64,000 bases of DNA from NCBI RefSeq assembly GCF_004361695.1, contig NZ_SNVW01000001.1:186001-250000 (forward strand), read 5' to 3'. The stretch comes from Curtobacterium flaccumfaciens. Lineage in GTDB: Bacteria > Actinomycetota > Actinomycetes > Actinomycetales > Microbacteriaceae. The position numbers and the translations under genes were made by a program. The notes under the pieces were generated by a model. That model did not search any database and was not told the origin of the DNA. It was given only the letters and a program-made list of their open reading frames with translations. Below, one piece after another: positions 40,886-48,426 of this stretch (the first letter of the stretch is position 1; the number at the start of each line of letters is the position of its first letter).

Positions 40886-41995
40886 CTACGACGTGCAGCG
40901 TGCCAGTTTCGCGGTGCTCTTCCCGGAGGCGATGGTCTGCAGGTCGGTGACCGCCTGGTCGAGCGTCGCGACCTTGTAGACGTCGAGTCCGTCGGGCACG
41001 TGGCCGACGACCTCGTCGCAGTTGTCGGCGGGGGCGAGGAACACGGTCGCGCCGGCGTCCTTCGCGCCGTAGAGCTTCTGCCGGATACCGCCGATCGCCC
41101 CGACCTCGCCGTCGGCGCTGATCGTGCCGGTGCCCGCGACGTGCTTGCCGCCGTTGAGCTTGCCGGGGGTGATCTCGTCGATGATCCCGAGCGCGAACAT
41201 CATGCCTGCGGAAGGCCCGCCGACGTCCTGCAGCTTGATGGAGACCTTGAAGGGGAAGTCGTACTGCTCGGTCACGCCGACGCCGATGAGCGCGGTGCCC
41301 TGCTCGCTGCGCGGCGTGAGCTCGACCGTCTTCTCGGAGCCGTCGCGCTCGACGACGACGGTGGCCGGGCCGGAGGTGCCGTGCTTCGCGACGAGTTCGC
41401 GCAGGGTCGTCGCGTCGGCGTTGGTGGTGAGGGAGGTGCCGTCGAACGACCGGATGACGTCGCCCTCCTCGATGACCCCGTCGGCCGCCGAGCCCTTCTG
41501 GACGGTGCCGACCTCGAGGTCGGTCGGCAGCTCGTAGCCCTGCTGGATGAGCGCCGCGGCGACGGCGGACTGCTGCGACTGCTGCATGTCGGCGGCGTCC
41601 TGCTGGTTCACCTGGTCGGTCGTCGTGCCGGTGGGGTAGATCGCCTCGGCCGGGATCACCGCGCGCGAGCGGCTGAACAGGGCGCCGATCACGCTCGTCC
41701 AGGACGGCCGGTTCGTGGCGTCGCCCTGGATCCCGACGGTGAGCATGTCGAGGGCGCCGGCCGTGGGGTAGGTCGGGTGTCCGCTCACCTGGATGAGCTG
41801 GACGTCCTTCGCGTCCTTGCCGGTGCCCTGCTTCTGCGTGCCGATGGTGTTGTACACGGGCCCGGGCACCTCGATGAGGTACGGGCTCGGCAGGATGCTC
41901 GCGAGCAACCCCAGGATCACGGCGCCGATCACGAACGCCCACCCGACCGTCCTGGTGCGCGAACGACGGCGGGGCTCGGCGGCGAAGAGGGTCAC
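40886..41995 (-). CDS. Lon-like PDZ protease, membrane anchored
   Basis: A 369-residue protein with one N-terminal membrane helix (about 18-36), an extracytoplasmic PDZ domain (about 160-225) and a C-terminal Lon (S16) proteolytic domain. Catalytic Ser262 is in GGPSAGMMFALG and Lys307 in GGIRQKLYGA. There is no AAA ATPase domain, so proteolysis must be ATP-independent, as in the YlbL/Rv3194c type. The GTG at 41995 follows AAGGA; a huge open frame upstream is not coding. Confidence 0.93.
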   Translation of the reverse strand: MTLFAAEPRRRSRTRTVGWAFVIGAVILGLLASILPSPYLIEVPGPVYNTIGTQKQGTGKDAKDVQLIQVSGHPTYPTAGALDMLTVGIQGDATNRPSWTSVIGALFSRSRAVIPAEAIYPTGTTTDQVNQQDAADMQQSQQSAVAAALIQQGYELPTDLEVGTVQKGSAADGVIEEGDVIRSFDGTSLTTNADATTLRELVAKHGTSGPATVVVERDGSEKTVELTPRSEQGTALIGVGVTEQYDFPFKVSIKLQDVGGPSAGMMFALGIIDEITPGKLNGGKHVAGTGTISADGEVGAIGGIRQKLYGAKDAGATVFLAPADNCDEVVGHVPDGLDVYKVATLDQAVTDLQTIASGKSTAKLARCTS

Positions 41996-42087
41996 GGACG
42001 TCCTTCCAGGGCGGGGTGTTCGCCCTCGGCGCAGCAGTTCGGGCGTTCCCACGGGGGCGTCCCAGGTGCGGCCCCGTGAGCAGCGAT

Positions 42088-42093
42088 TAGCGT
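42088..42093 (+). promoter_or_regulatory. -10 hexamer of the DUF2342 gene
   Basis: TAGCGT, 7 bases before the ATG at 42101; no ribosome site is visible. Confidence 0.45.
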
Positions 42094-42100
42094 AGTCGTC

Positions 42101-43519
42101 ATGCCTGATGAACCGCAGCCGGGGCCGGACGACGACTTCCAGGAGATGCTCCGGAAGCTCCTGTCCGGCGAGGGCCAGATCGACCCGTCGCAGCTCGCCG
42201 GTGCCGCCGGCCTGCCGAACGACCCGGCCTTCGTGGCGAACCTCATGAGCCAGCTGCAGCGTGCCGCGCAGTCCGGCGGGGACGGCATCGACTTCTCCGT
42301 GGCCGCCGAGCGCGCCACGGCCATCGCGCGGGACGGCGGGCACCCCGTCGACCCCGCCACGTCCCAGGCCTCCGACCAGGCGTTCCAGGTCGCCGCCCTC
42401 TGGCTGGACGAGGCGACCACGGTCGCCGAGCTCACCGCGACCCCGAGCCTGTACACCCGCGAGCAGTGGGCGAAGGCGACCACCCCGGTCTGGGCGCAGA
42501 TCGCCGAGCCGGTGGCCCTGAGCATCGCCAACGCCCTGACCGAGGCGATCGAGCAGCGCGCCCCGGAGCAGCTGAAGGCGATGCTCGGCGACGTGTCGAA
42601 GGCGATGCGCGGCGTCGGTGGCGCGCTCTTCGCGATCCAGCTCGGCCAGGTCGTCGGGCAGCTCTCGAAGGAAGTGGTGTCCGGCGGCGACGTCGGCGTG
42701 CCGCTCCTCGACGAGCAGGTCGCCGCGCTCCTGCCGCAGAACGTGGCGGAGTTCGCCGAGGGCCTCGACGTCCCCGAGGACGAGGTCCGCATCTACCTGG
42801 CGGTCCGCGAACTCGCGCACGCACGGCTCTTCCGCTCCGCGCGCTGGCTCCGGCTCCACATCATCTCGTCGATCACCGACTACGCGCGGGGCATCCACAT
42901 CCCGTTCGACCGGGTCGAGGAACTCGCGTCCGAGATCGACCCCACGAACCAGGAGCAGCTCCGCGACGCCCTGGCCTCCGGTGCGCTCATCCCGCCGCGC
43001 ACCGAGGAGCAGGAATCTGCGCTCGCCCGACTCGAGACGATGCTCGCGCTCGTCGAGGGCTGGGTCGACACCGTGACCGCCGCGGCGACCGCGCGGCTGC
43101 CGAAGTCCGGTGCGATCGCCGAGATGGTCCGCCGCCGTCGTGCGGCGGGTGGCCCGGCCGAGTCCGCGTTCGCCACGCTCGTCGGCCTCGAACTGCGTCC
43201 TCGTCGCCTGCGCGAGGCCGCGGCGATGTGGCAGCACCTCACCGACGAGCTCGGCACCGAGCAGCGTGACGCGCTGTGGTCGCACTTCGACGCCGTCCCG
43301 ACCTCCGAGGACATCGACGCACCCGAGGCCTTCGTGCTCCGGCTGCGGAACCCCGGGCGCTCCGCGGAGGACGACGAGTTCGACAAGGCGCTCGAGGACC
43401 TGCTCAACGACACGACCGGCGACCGTCCGCGCGAGGACGAGAGCGGCCACGTCGACGAGGGCGACGGGCCCGGCACGGGGGACGTACCCGGCACGGGCGA
43501 CGACGCACCGTCCCGCTAG
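42101..43519 (+). CDS. Zinc-dependent metalloprotease-like protein (DUF2342)
   Basis: A 472-residue actinobacterial protein, often labelled zinc-dependent metalloprotease or coenzyme-F420-associated hydrolase. The core is helical, with the family's metal motif in YLAVRELAHARLFRSARWLR. The last 60 residues are acidic and probably disordered (DDTTG..EDDAPSR style). Proteolysis is not proven for the family. Divergent from the Lon-like gene, and followed by the E1-like gene after 100 bases that hold a 16-base tandem repeat (GTTCGTCCACC..). Confidence 0.87.
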   Translation: MPDEPQPGPDDDFQEMLRKLLSGEGQIDPSQLAGAAGLPNDPAFVANLMSQLQRAAQSGGDGIDFSVAAERATAIARDGGHPVDPATSQASDQAFQVAALWLDEATTVAELTATPSLYTREQWAKATTPVWAQIAEPVALSIANALTEAIEQRAPEQLKAMLGDVSKAMRGVGGALFAIQLGQVVGQLSKEVVSGGDVGVPLLDEQVAALLPQNVAEFAEGLDVPEDEVRIYLAVRELAHARLFRSARWLRLHIISSITDYARGIHIPFDRVEELASEIDPTNQEQLRDALASGALIPPRTEEQESALARLETMLALVEGWVDTVTAAATARLPKSGAIAEMVRRRRAAGGPAESAFATLVGLELRPRRLREAAAMWQHLTDELGTEQRDALWSHFDAVPTSEDIDAPEAFVLRLRNPGRSAEDDEFDKALEDLLNDTTGDRPREDESGHVDEGDGPGTGDVPGTGDDAPSR

Positions 43520-43619
43520 GCGGTTCGTCCACCACTCCGTTCGTCCACCGCTCCGTCGACTTCTCCACAGATCGACGCCGACTCCCCCACGCGGCACCGC
43601 CGTCCGCCAGCGTGGGGGC

Positions 43620-44477
43620 ATGGGCATCCGCATCGATCCGACGCTCGAGTTCGTCTGGCGCGACCCGGCCACCGTGCAGCTCGGGGTCGATCCGCCGCGC
43701 GCCGTGGTGCCCGTGCCGTCGACGGGCGAGGAACGGTTCCTCAGCGCACTGCGCCGTGAGACCGGTCGTGACGCGCTGTCCGGTGTGGCCGCGACGACGG
43801 GGTGCCCGCCGGAGGTCGCCGCACACGTCCTGGGTGCCGCGTCCCCCGCGGTCGTCGACGTACTGCCGGAGCCACTCGCCCGCGTCGAGGTGCACGGTGC
43901 CGGCGCGCTGGCGGACGCGGTGGCGGAGCTCCTGTCGGGCGAGGGCGTGACGGTCGCCCGTACCCGGGCTCCGCACGGCGGCCCGGTGGTCCTGCCCGAG
44001 CAGGAGCCGCGGCTGGCGGTCGTCGTCGCCGACCACGTCGTGGACCCGGCCCTCCGCGCGGCGTGGACCCGGCGGGGCGTGCCGCACCTGTCCGTCGTCG
44101 TCGGGGACGGCCGGGTCCGGGTCGGGCCGTTCGTCGTGCCCGGCGCCGGCCCGTGCCTGCAGTGCGTCGAGTACGCGCGCGCGGACGACGACCCGGCGTG
44201 GCCCGCGATCGCGGCGCAGGTGTGGGGTCGACCGGCGGCACCGCTCTCGCCGTACCGGATCGCGGCGATCGCCGCGGCGGCCACCCGCCAGCTCGTCGAG
44301 CGGCTCCCCCGCACGACGCAGCGACCGCGGGCCGAACAGCTGGTGTTCGCGCGCGATGACCTGTCGGTCAGCCTGCAGCCGGTGTCGACCCATCCGCGGT
44401 GTGCGTGCCGAGCGCTGCCAGGAACCGACTCGCCGCCCGAGCGCCCCCACGCGTGGAACCCAGTCGCGACCACGTGA
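43620..44477 (+). CDS. Orphan E1-like / TOMM leader-binding protein
   Basis: A 285-residue protein resembling the ThiF/E1-like part of azole-peptide (TOMM) cyclodehydratases. It has the characteristic motif GPCLQCVEYARADDDPAWPAIAAQ and four cysteines (179, 182, 261, 263) that would form a zinc site: CLQC and CAC. No YcaO, dehydrogenase or precursor peptide gene is nearby, so a peptide-modifying role is doubtful. GGGGG precedes the ATG at 43620. The last 37 codons overlap the convergent helicase gene by 110 bases. The tail after the CAC motif may be read-through sequence without structure. Confidence 0.8.
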   Translation: MGIRIDPTLEFVWRDPATVQLGVDPPRAVVPVPSTGEERFLSALRRETGRDALSGVAATTGCPPEVAAHVLGAASPAVVDVLPEPLARVEVHGAGALADAVAELLSGEGVTVARTRAPHGGPVVLPEQEPRLAVVVADHVVDPALRAAWTRRGVPHLSVVVGDGRVRVGPFVVPGAGPCLQCVEYARADDDPAWPAIAAQVWGRPAAPLSPYRIAAIAAAATRQLVERLPRTTQRPRAEQLVFARDDLSVSLQPVSTHPRCACRALPGTDSPPERPHAWNPVATT

Positions 44478-46170
44478 TCGTCACGGAACGGCGGGCACGG
44501 GTCAGCCCGACGTAGAACAGGCGGCGTTCCTCGTCGACCTCGGTGTCGGTCGTCGCGTACGAGATCGGGAGCAGCCCCTCGGCAGCCCCGGCCACCACGA
44601 CGTGCGGCCACTCCAGGCCCTTCGACGAGTGCAGGGTGGCGAGCGTGACGGCGTCGAGCTCGGGCTCGTGGTGCGTCGCCGCGCGGTCGACGAGGTCCTG
44701 GGTGAACTGCTGCATGGTCGTGCCGGCGGGGGCGTCCTCGGCGAGACCCATGATCGCCTGCAGGGCCTCCCACTGCTCCCGGACCGCTCCGGTGCCCTCG
44801 GGCGGAGTCGGGGTCCACCCGCTGACCTGCAGCACGAGACCGACCCGGCGGGTGAGTTCGTCGTCGGTCTGCCGGACGGCCTCGCCGCGCATGTGGTGCA
44901 CCGCCAGCTTCACCTCGGGTCGGTCGAAGAACCGGGTGCCGCCCTGCACGCGGTACGGGATGCCCGCGCGACCGAGCGCCGACTCGATCGCCGCCGACTG
45001 GGCTCCGAGCCGGTAGAGCACGGCGCACTCGCCGTACGCCGCACCACCGCCGACGAGCTCCGCGATCCGCCGGGCGACCGTCTGGGCTTCCTCGCCGTCG
45101 TGCGCGCAGGCGATCACGACGGGCTCCGGGCCGTGCTCGGGGTGCTGCGCGACGAGGTCGAGCGCCCCGGGCTGCCCACGCATGAGCGCGTTCGCGGCGT
45201 GCACGACCTCCGGTGTCGACCGGTAGTTCCGCTCGAGCCGCACCACGGACCCGCGCGGGAACTCCGACCCGAACCCGAGCAGGTACCGGCTCGACGCCCC
45301 GGCGAACGAGTAGATCGTCTGGCTGGCGTCGCCGACCACGCAGAGGTCGTCGCGGCCGCCGAGCCATGCCCGGAGCAGGTCGTGCTGGACGGGCGAGACG
45401 TCCTGGTACTCGTCGACCACGAAGAACCGGTACTGCTGCCGGACGTACGAGGCCACGCGGGGCTCCGACTCGACCATGCCGAGCGTGGCGAGGAGGACGT
45501 CCTCGAAGTCGAGCTGCCGTCGGTCGTCCTTGAGCTGCTCGTACGCCCGCATGAGGTCGAGCACGCGGCGCGGCGGGGTGTCCCGCGGCATCACCCGTTC
45601 GGCAGCCGCGGCCTCGTACTCGTCGTAGGAGAGCATCTGCACCTTGCGCCACTCGACCTCGCCGGCCAGGTCGCGCAGCACCGGGGTGTCCACCTGCAGG
45701 CCGACGGTGTCCGCCGCGTGCGCGATCATCCGGCCCTTCGACTCGACGATCCGCGGGGCGTGGCCGCCGACGGTGTCCGGCCAGAAGTAGCTGAGCTGCG
45801 CCATCGCCGCGGCGTGGAAGGTGCGCGCCTGCACGGTGCCGGCCCCGAGCGTGCGGAGTCGCGATCGCAGTTCGCCGGCGGCGCGGGTCGTGAAGGTGAG
45901 GGCGAGGACGTGGTTCGGGGCGTAGGTGCCGGTCGCGACGCCGTACGCGATCCGGTGGGTGATCGCGCGGGTCTTGCCCGTGCCGGCACCGGCGAGCACC
46001 GCGACGGGGCCGAGCAGGGTGCGCGCGACGGTCTGCTGCTCGGCGTCGAGGGCGGCGAGGAGCTCGTCCGGCGACGGCGGGCGGACGTCACCGGGAGCGC
46101 CGCCACCGGGACCGCGGGGAGCGCTGCCACCGGCACCGCGGGCAGCGCCGCCGCTCGCGGGGTCGATCAC
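44368..46170 (-). CDS. UvrD2-like superfamily 1 DNA helicase
   Basis: A 600-residue 3'-5' helicase with motif I VLAGAGTGKTRAI, motif II FVVDEYQDVSP, motif III VGDASQTIYSFAGA, motif IV LERNYRSTPEVV, motif V TLHSSKGLEW and motif VI YVGLTRAR. It stops soon after motif VI, so the HRDC and four-Cys C-terminal domains of mycobacterial UvrD2 are absent. The GTG at 46170 overlaps the nudC stop (GTGA), which couples the genes. Its 3' end is antisense to the end of the E1-like gene. Confidence 0.93.
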   Translation of the reverse strand: MIDPASGGAARGAGGSAPRGPGGGAPGDVRPPSPDELLAALDAEQQTVARTLLGPVAVLAGAGTGKTRAITHRIAYGVATGTYAPNHVLALTFTTRAAGELRSRLRTLGAGTVQARTFHAAAMAQLSYFWPDTVGGHAPRIVESKGRMIAHAADTVGLQVDTPVLRDLAGEVEWRKVQMLSYDEYEAAAAERVMPRDTPPRRVLDLMRAYEQLKDDRRQLDFEDVLLATLGMVESEPRVASYVRQQYRFFVVDEYQDVSPVQHDLLRAWLGGRDDLCVVGDASQTIYSFAGASSRYLLGFGSEFPRGSVVRLERNYRSTPEVVHAANALMRGQPGALDLVAQHPEHGPEPVVIACAHDGEEAQTVARRIAELVGGGAAYGECAVLYRLGAQSAAIESALGRAGIPYRVQGGTRFFDRPEVKLAVHHMRGEAVRQTDDELTRRVGLVLQVSGWTPTPPEGTGAVREQWEALQAIMGLAEDAPAGTTMQQFTQDLVDRAATHHEPELDAVTLATLHSSKGLEWPHVVVAGAAEGLLPISYATTDTEVDEERRLFYVGLTRARRSVTITWSRLGSTRGGARAASRFLAALGTHTADGSTPAAG

Positions 46171-47102
46171 GGCAGGTCCAGCGGCCCGCCGTACCACTCC
46201 TCGATGATGGCGCGGGCGATCGAGGTCCGGCCCGGCAGCAGCAGGGTGTCCCCGGCGCGCTCACGGATGTCCTGTCGGGAGAACCAGCGGACGTCGAGGA
46301 TCTCCACGCCGTCGGGTCGCGCCGTCGTCGGGTCACCGTCGACCGCCCGGGCCCGGAACCCGACCATGAGCGACGCCGGGAACGGCCACGGCTGCGACCC
46401 CAGGTACTCGGGCTCCTCCACGTGGACGCCGGACTCCTCCCAGACCTCGCGCCGGACGGCGTCCTCGAGGGACTCCCCCGGCTCGACGAAGCCCGCCAGC
46501 AGCGAGTACCGGTTGGCGTCCCACGCGGCGTTCGAGCCGAGCAGGATGCGGTCGTCGGCGTCGGTCACGCCGACGATGATCGCCGCGTCCGTGCGCGGGA
46601 AGTGCTCGTGGCCCTCGGGGTCGCGGCGGACCCAGCCGCCGGTGACGACGTCGGTGGGCGAGCCGGTGCGGGGCGAGAACCCGTGCACGGCGTGCCAGTT
46701 CGCCATCGCGACCGCCTCGACCGCCAGCCCCTGGTCGCGCGGGGACAGCTCGGTGCCGAACATCCGCAGGCTCTCCCACGCGTCGTCGTCCGGCTCGATC
46801 GCCGCCGCGGTGGCAGCGTCGACGAAGGCGGCGACGAACCGTGTTCCGGCGGGTGCGTCCGGGGCGTCGGACACCGCGCGGCCGAGGTACAGCGTCACGG
46901 TGCCGACGGGTACCTCGGCGGCGGTGACGAAGCGCAGCGTGCCGTCGGCGTTCCGGAGCATCTCCGAACCGTGCACGGGCAGGAAGCGCGTCGCGGGGTC
47001 GTCCCGCAGCACCCGGTCGAGGTCGGCGGTCGTGCGGAACTCGGCGTCGCGGTCGAGTTCGTTTCGGGAGAGGGGCAGCCGGCTGGCGAACTCGACGGTC
47101 AC
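46167..47102 (-). CDS. nudC: NAD(+)/NADH diphosphatase, zinc ribbon degenerate
   Basis: Hydrolyses NADH and NAD, and in other bacteria removes NAD caps from RNA. The 311-residue protein has the Nudix box GFVEPGESLEDAVRREVWEESGV (204-226) and the NudC hallmark SQPWPFPAS after it. The zinc ribbon that normally sits before the Nudix domain has lost its cysteines: the FCPRCG segment reads FSPRTG (142-147), and the partner pair is also missing. The GTG at 47102 follows AGGAG. Upstream of and coupled to the helicase gene. Confidence 0.93.
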   Translation of the reverse strand: MTVEFASRLPLSRNELDRDAEFRTTADLDRVLRDDPATRFLPVHGSEMLRNADGTLRFVTAAEVPVGTVTLYLGRAVSDAPDAPAGTRFVAAFVDAATAAAIEPDDDAWESLRMFGTELSPRDQGLAVEAVAMANWHAVHGFSPRTGSPTDVVTGGWVRRDPEGHEHFPRTDAAIIVGVTDADDRILLGSNAAWDANRYSLLAGFVEPGESLEDAVRREVWEESGVHVEEPEYLGSQPWPFPASLMVGFRARAVDGDPTTARPDGVEILDVRWFSRQDIRERAGDTLLLPGRTSIARAIIEEWYGGPLDLP

Positions 47103-47209
47103 GGCAGGGGGCTCCTCGGGTCGGATTCGGGTGGGGCGAGTGCGGGACACCGCCCGCTCCGGCCGACACCGGGCCAGCGTGGCGCACGCTCGACCGCGGG
47201 CTGCGGACC

Positions 47210-47215
47210 TACCCT
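47210..47215 (+). promoter_or_regulatory. -10 hexamer of the phosphotransferase-like gene
   Basis: TACCCT, 7 bases before the ATG at 47223. Confidence 0.45.
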
Positions 47216-47222
47216 GAGGTGC

Positions 47223-48221
47223 ATGGCGGGATCCCAGTTCACTCTAGCCGCGTTGGCGACCACGGCCGTCCCCGGCCTCGTCGTCACGGGCACGCGCACG
47301 CTCGGCTCGGCGGCGTCCGGGGACTACGAATCGGCCGTCCTCCGCGACGCCGACGGCGCCTGGACGGCGATCCGCCGACCACGCAACCAGCGGGCCGAGG
47401 CCCGGCAGTCGGCCGACCTCGTCGCGATCCGCGCGCTGAGCGCCGGGATCCGCACGCGCCTCCCGTTCGGTGTGGCCGAGTACCGCGGTCAGGCGCCGAT
47501 CGGATCGACCCGCGCCATCGTCACCACGTACCTGCCGGGCTCGCACCCGACCCTGGGCGCGCTCGTCGAGCGTCCGGAGCTCGCCACGAGCGTCGGCCGC
47601 GCGGTCGCCGCGATCCACCAGCTGCCGACGAGCTTCGTCACCGACGCCGGTCTGCCGTCGCTCACGCCGTTCGAGGTGCTGCGCTCCGCCGTCTCCGTGA
47701 TGGACCGCGCAGTCGCCACGAAGCTCGTCCCGGCCGCGCTCAAGGAGCGGTGGGAGGGTGCCGCCCGCGACCAGCAGCTCTGGCAGTTCACGCCGACCGT
47801 CGTGCACGGTTCGCTCGGCACCGAGACGATCCTGGTCGACGGCGACGCCGTGTCGGCGGTCATCGACTGGGGCGAGCTGCGACTCGGCGACCCAGCGAAG
47901 GACCTCGCCTGGGTGCTCGCCGGCCGGAAGGACGCGTTCGACACCGTCCTCAGCGCCTACGAGGCGAACGGCGGCGGCCGTGACCGGCAGCTCGCGCAGC
48001 GTGCGCGGGTGCACCACGAGCTCGAGACCGCGCAGTGGCTGCTGCACGGCGTCCAGGCGAAGAGCACCGAGGTCGTCGACGACGCGGTCGCGATGATGCA
48101 CCGCCTGGTGGACGCGGTGCACGCGCCGAGCGCGGCCCCGCTGCAGTCCGTCTCGCCGGAGACGATGGAGATCGGCGAGGTCGAGCAGCTGCTCTCGTCG
48201 ACCGAGCGTCGGCACGGCTGA
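47223..48221 (+). CDS. Aminoglycoside/macrolide phosphotransferase-like protein, probable pseudokinase
   Basis: A 332-residue protein of the APH fold. The expected catalytic loop HGDL(x)3N reads HGSLGTET (195-202), so the catalytic Asp is Ser197. The expected ATP-binding Lys appears as Arg (TAIRRPRN, near 51). The metal-binding segment VIDWGELRLGDP (Asp215) is intact. Catalysis is therefore doubtful; a binding or regulatory role is possible. It lies divergent from nudC and convergent with adnB, a position that hints at a repair-linked function (weak inference). Confidence 0.8.
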   Translation: MAGSQFTLAALATTAVPGLVVTGTRTLGSAASGDYESAVLRDADGAWTAIRRPRNQRAEARQSADLVAIRALSAGIRTRLPFGVAEYRGQAPIGSTRAIVTTYLPGSHPTLGALVERPELATSVGRAVAAIHQLPTSFVTDAGLPSLTPFEVLRSAVSVMDRAVATKLVPAALKERWEGAARDQQLWQFTPTVVHGSLGTETILVDGDAVSAVIDWGELRLGDPAKDLAWVLAGRKDAFDTVLSAYEANGGGRDRQLAQRARVHHELETAQWLLHGVQAKSTEVVDDAVAMMHRLVDAVHAPSAAPLQSVSPETMEIGEVEQLLSSTERRHG

Positions 48222-48279
48222 CCGGACCACCCGCCCGACGTGACCGTCGGGTGATCGAGACGCGCCCGTCTGCCGGCCT

Positions 48280-48311
48280 GGAGGCGCGGTGCGGGCCCGC
48301 CACGCGCCTCC
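48280..48311. terminator. Hairpin after adnB built on GGAGGCGCG
   Basis: GGAGGCGC (48280-48287) pairs with GCGCCTCC (48304-48311). An inner GTG/CAC step with a bulged base continues the stem, and the loop is itself palindromic. It lies between the convergent phosphotransferase-like gene and adnB. Confidence 0.55.
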
Positions 48312-48337
48312 GGGCCCGCTGCTGGTCGCGTCGCGTC

Positions 48338-48426
48338 CGCGCGGTCAGCCGATCGCGTCGCGCCCGGCCCGTTGGTGGTCCCGTCGCTTCCGCGCGCGGT
48401 CAGCCGATCGCGTCGCGCCAGGCCCG
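48338..48426. repeat. 34-bp direct repeat copying the adnB 3' end
   Basis: Positions 48338-48371 and 48393-48426 match with one mismatch, an offset of 55 bases. The second copy covers the adnB stop and last codons; the first is downstream of the gene. The flanking bases (about 48313-48337 versus 48366-48392) are also similar, so a unit of about 54 bases was tandemly duplicated. Confidence 0.8.

Noticed and set aside
41996..45652. Upstream extension of the Lon-like gene into a 1588-residue frame
   Set aside because: The extra part is antisense to DUF2342 and the E1-like gene and has no protein motifs; a GTG with a good ribosome site lies at 41995.
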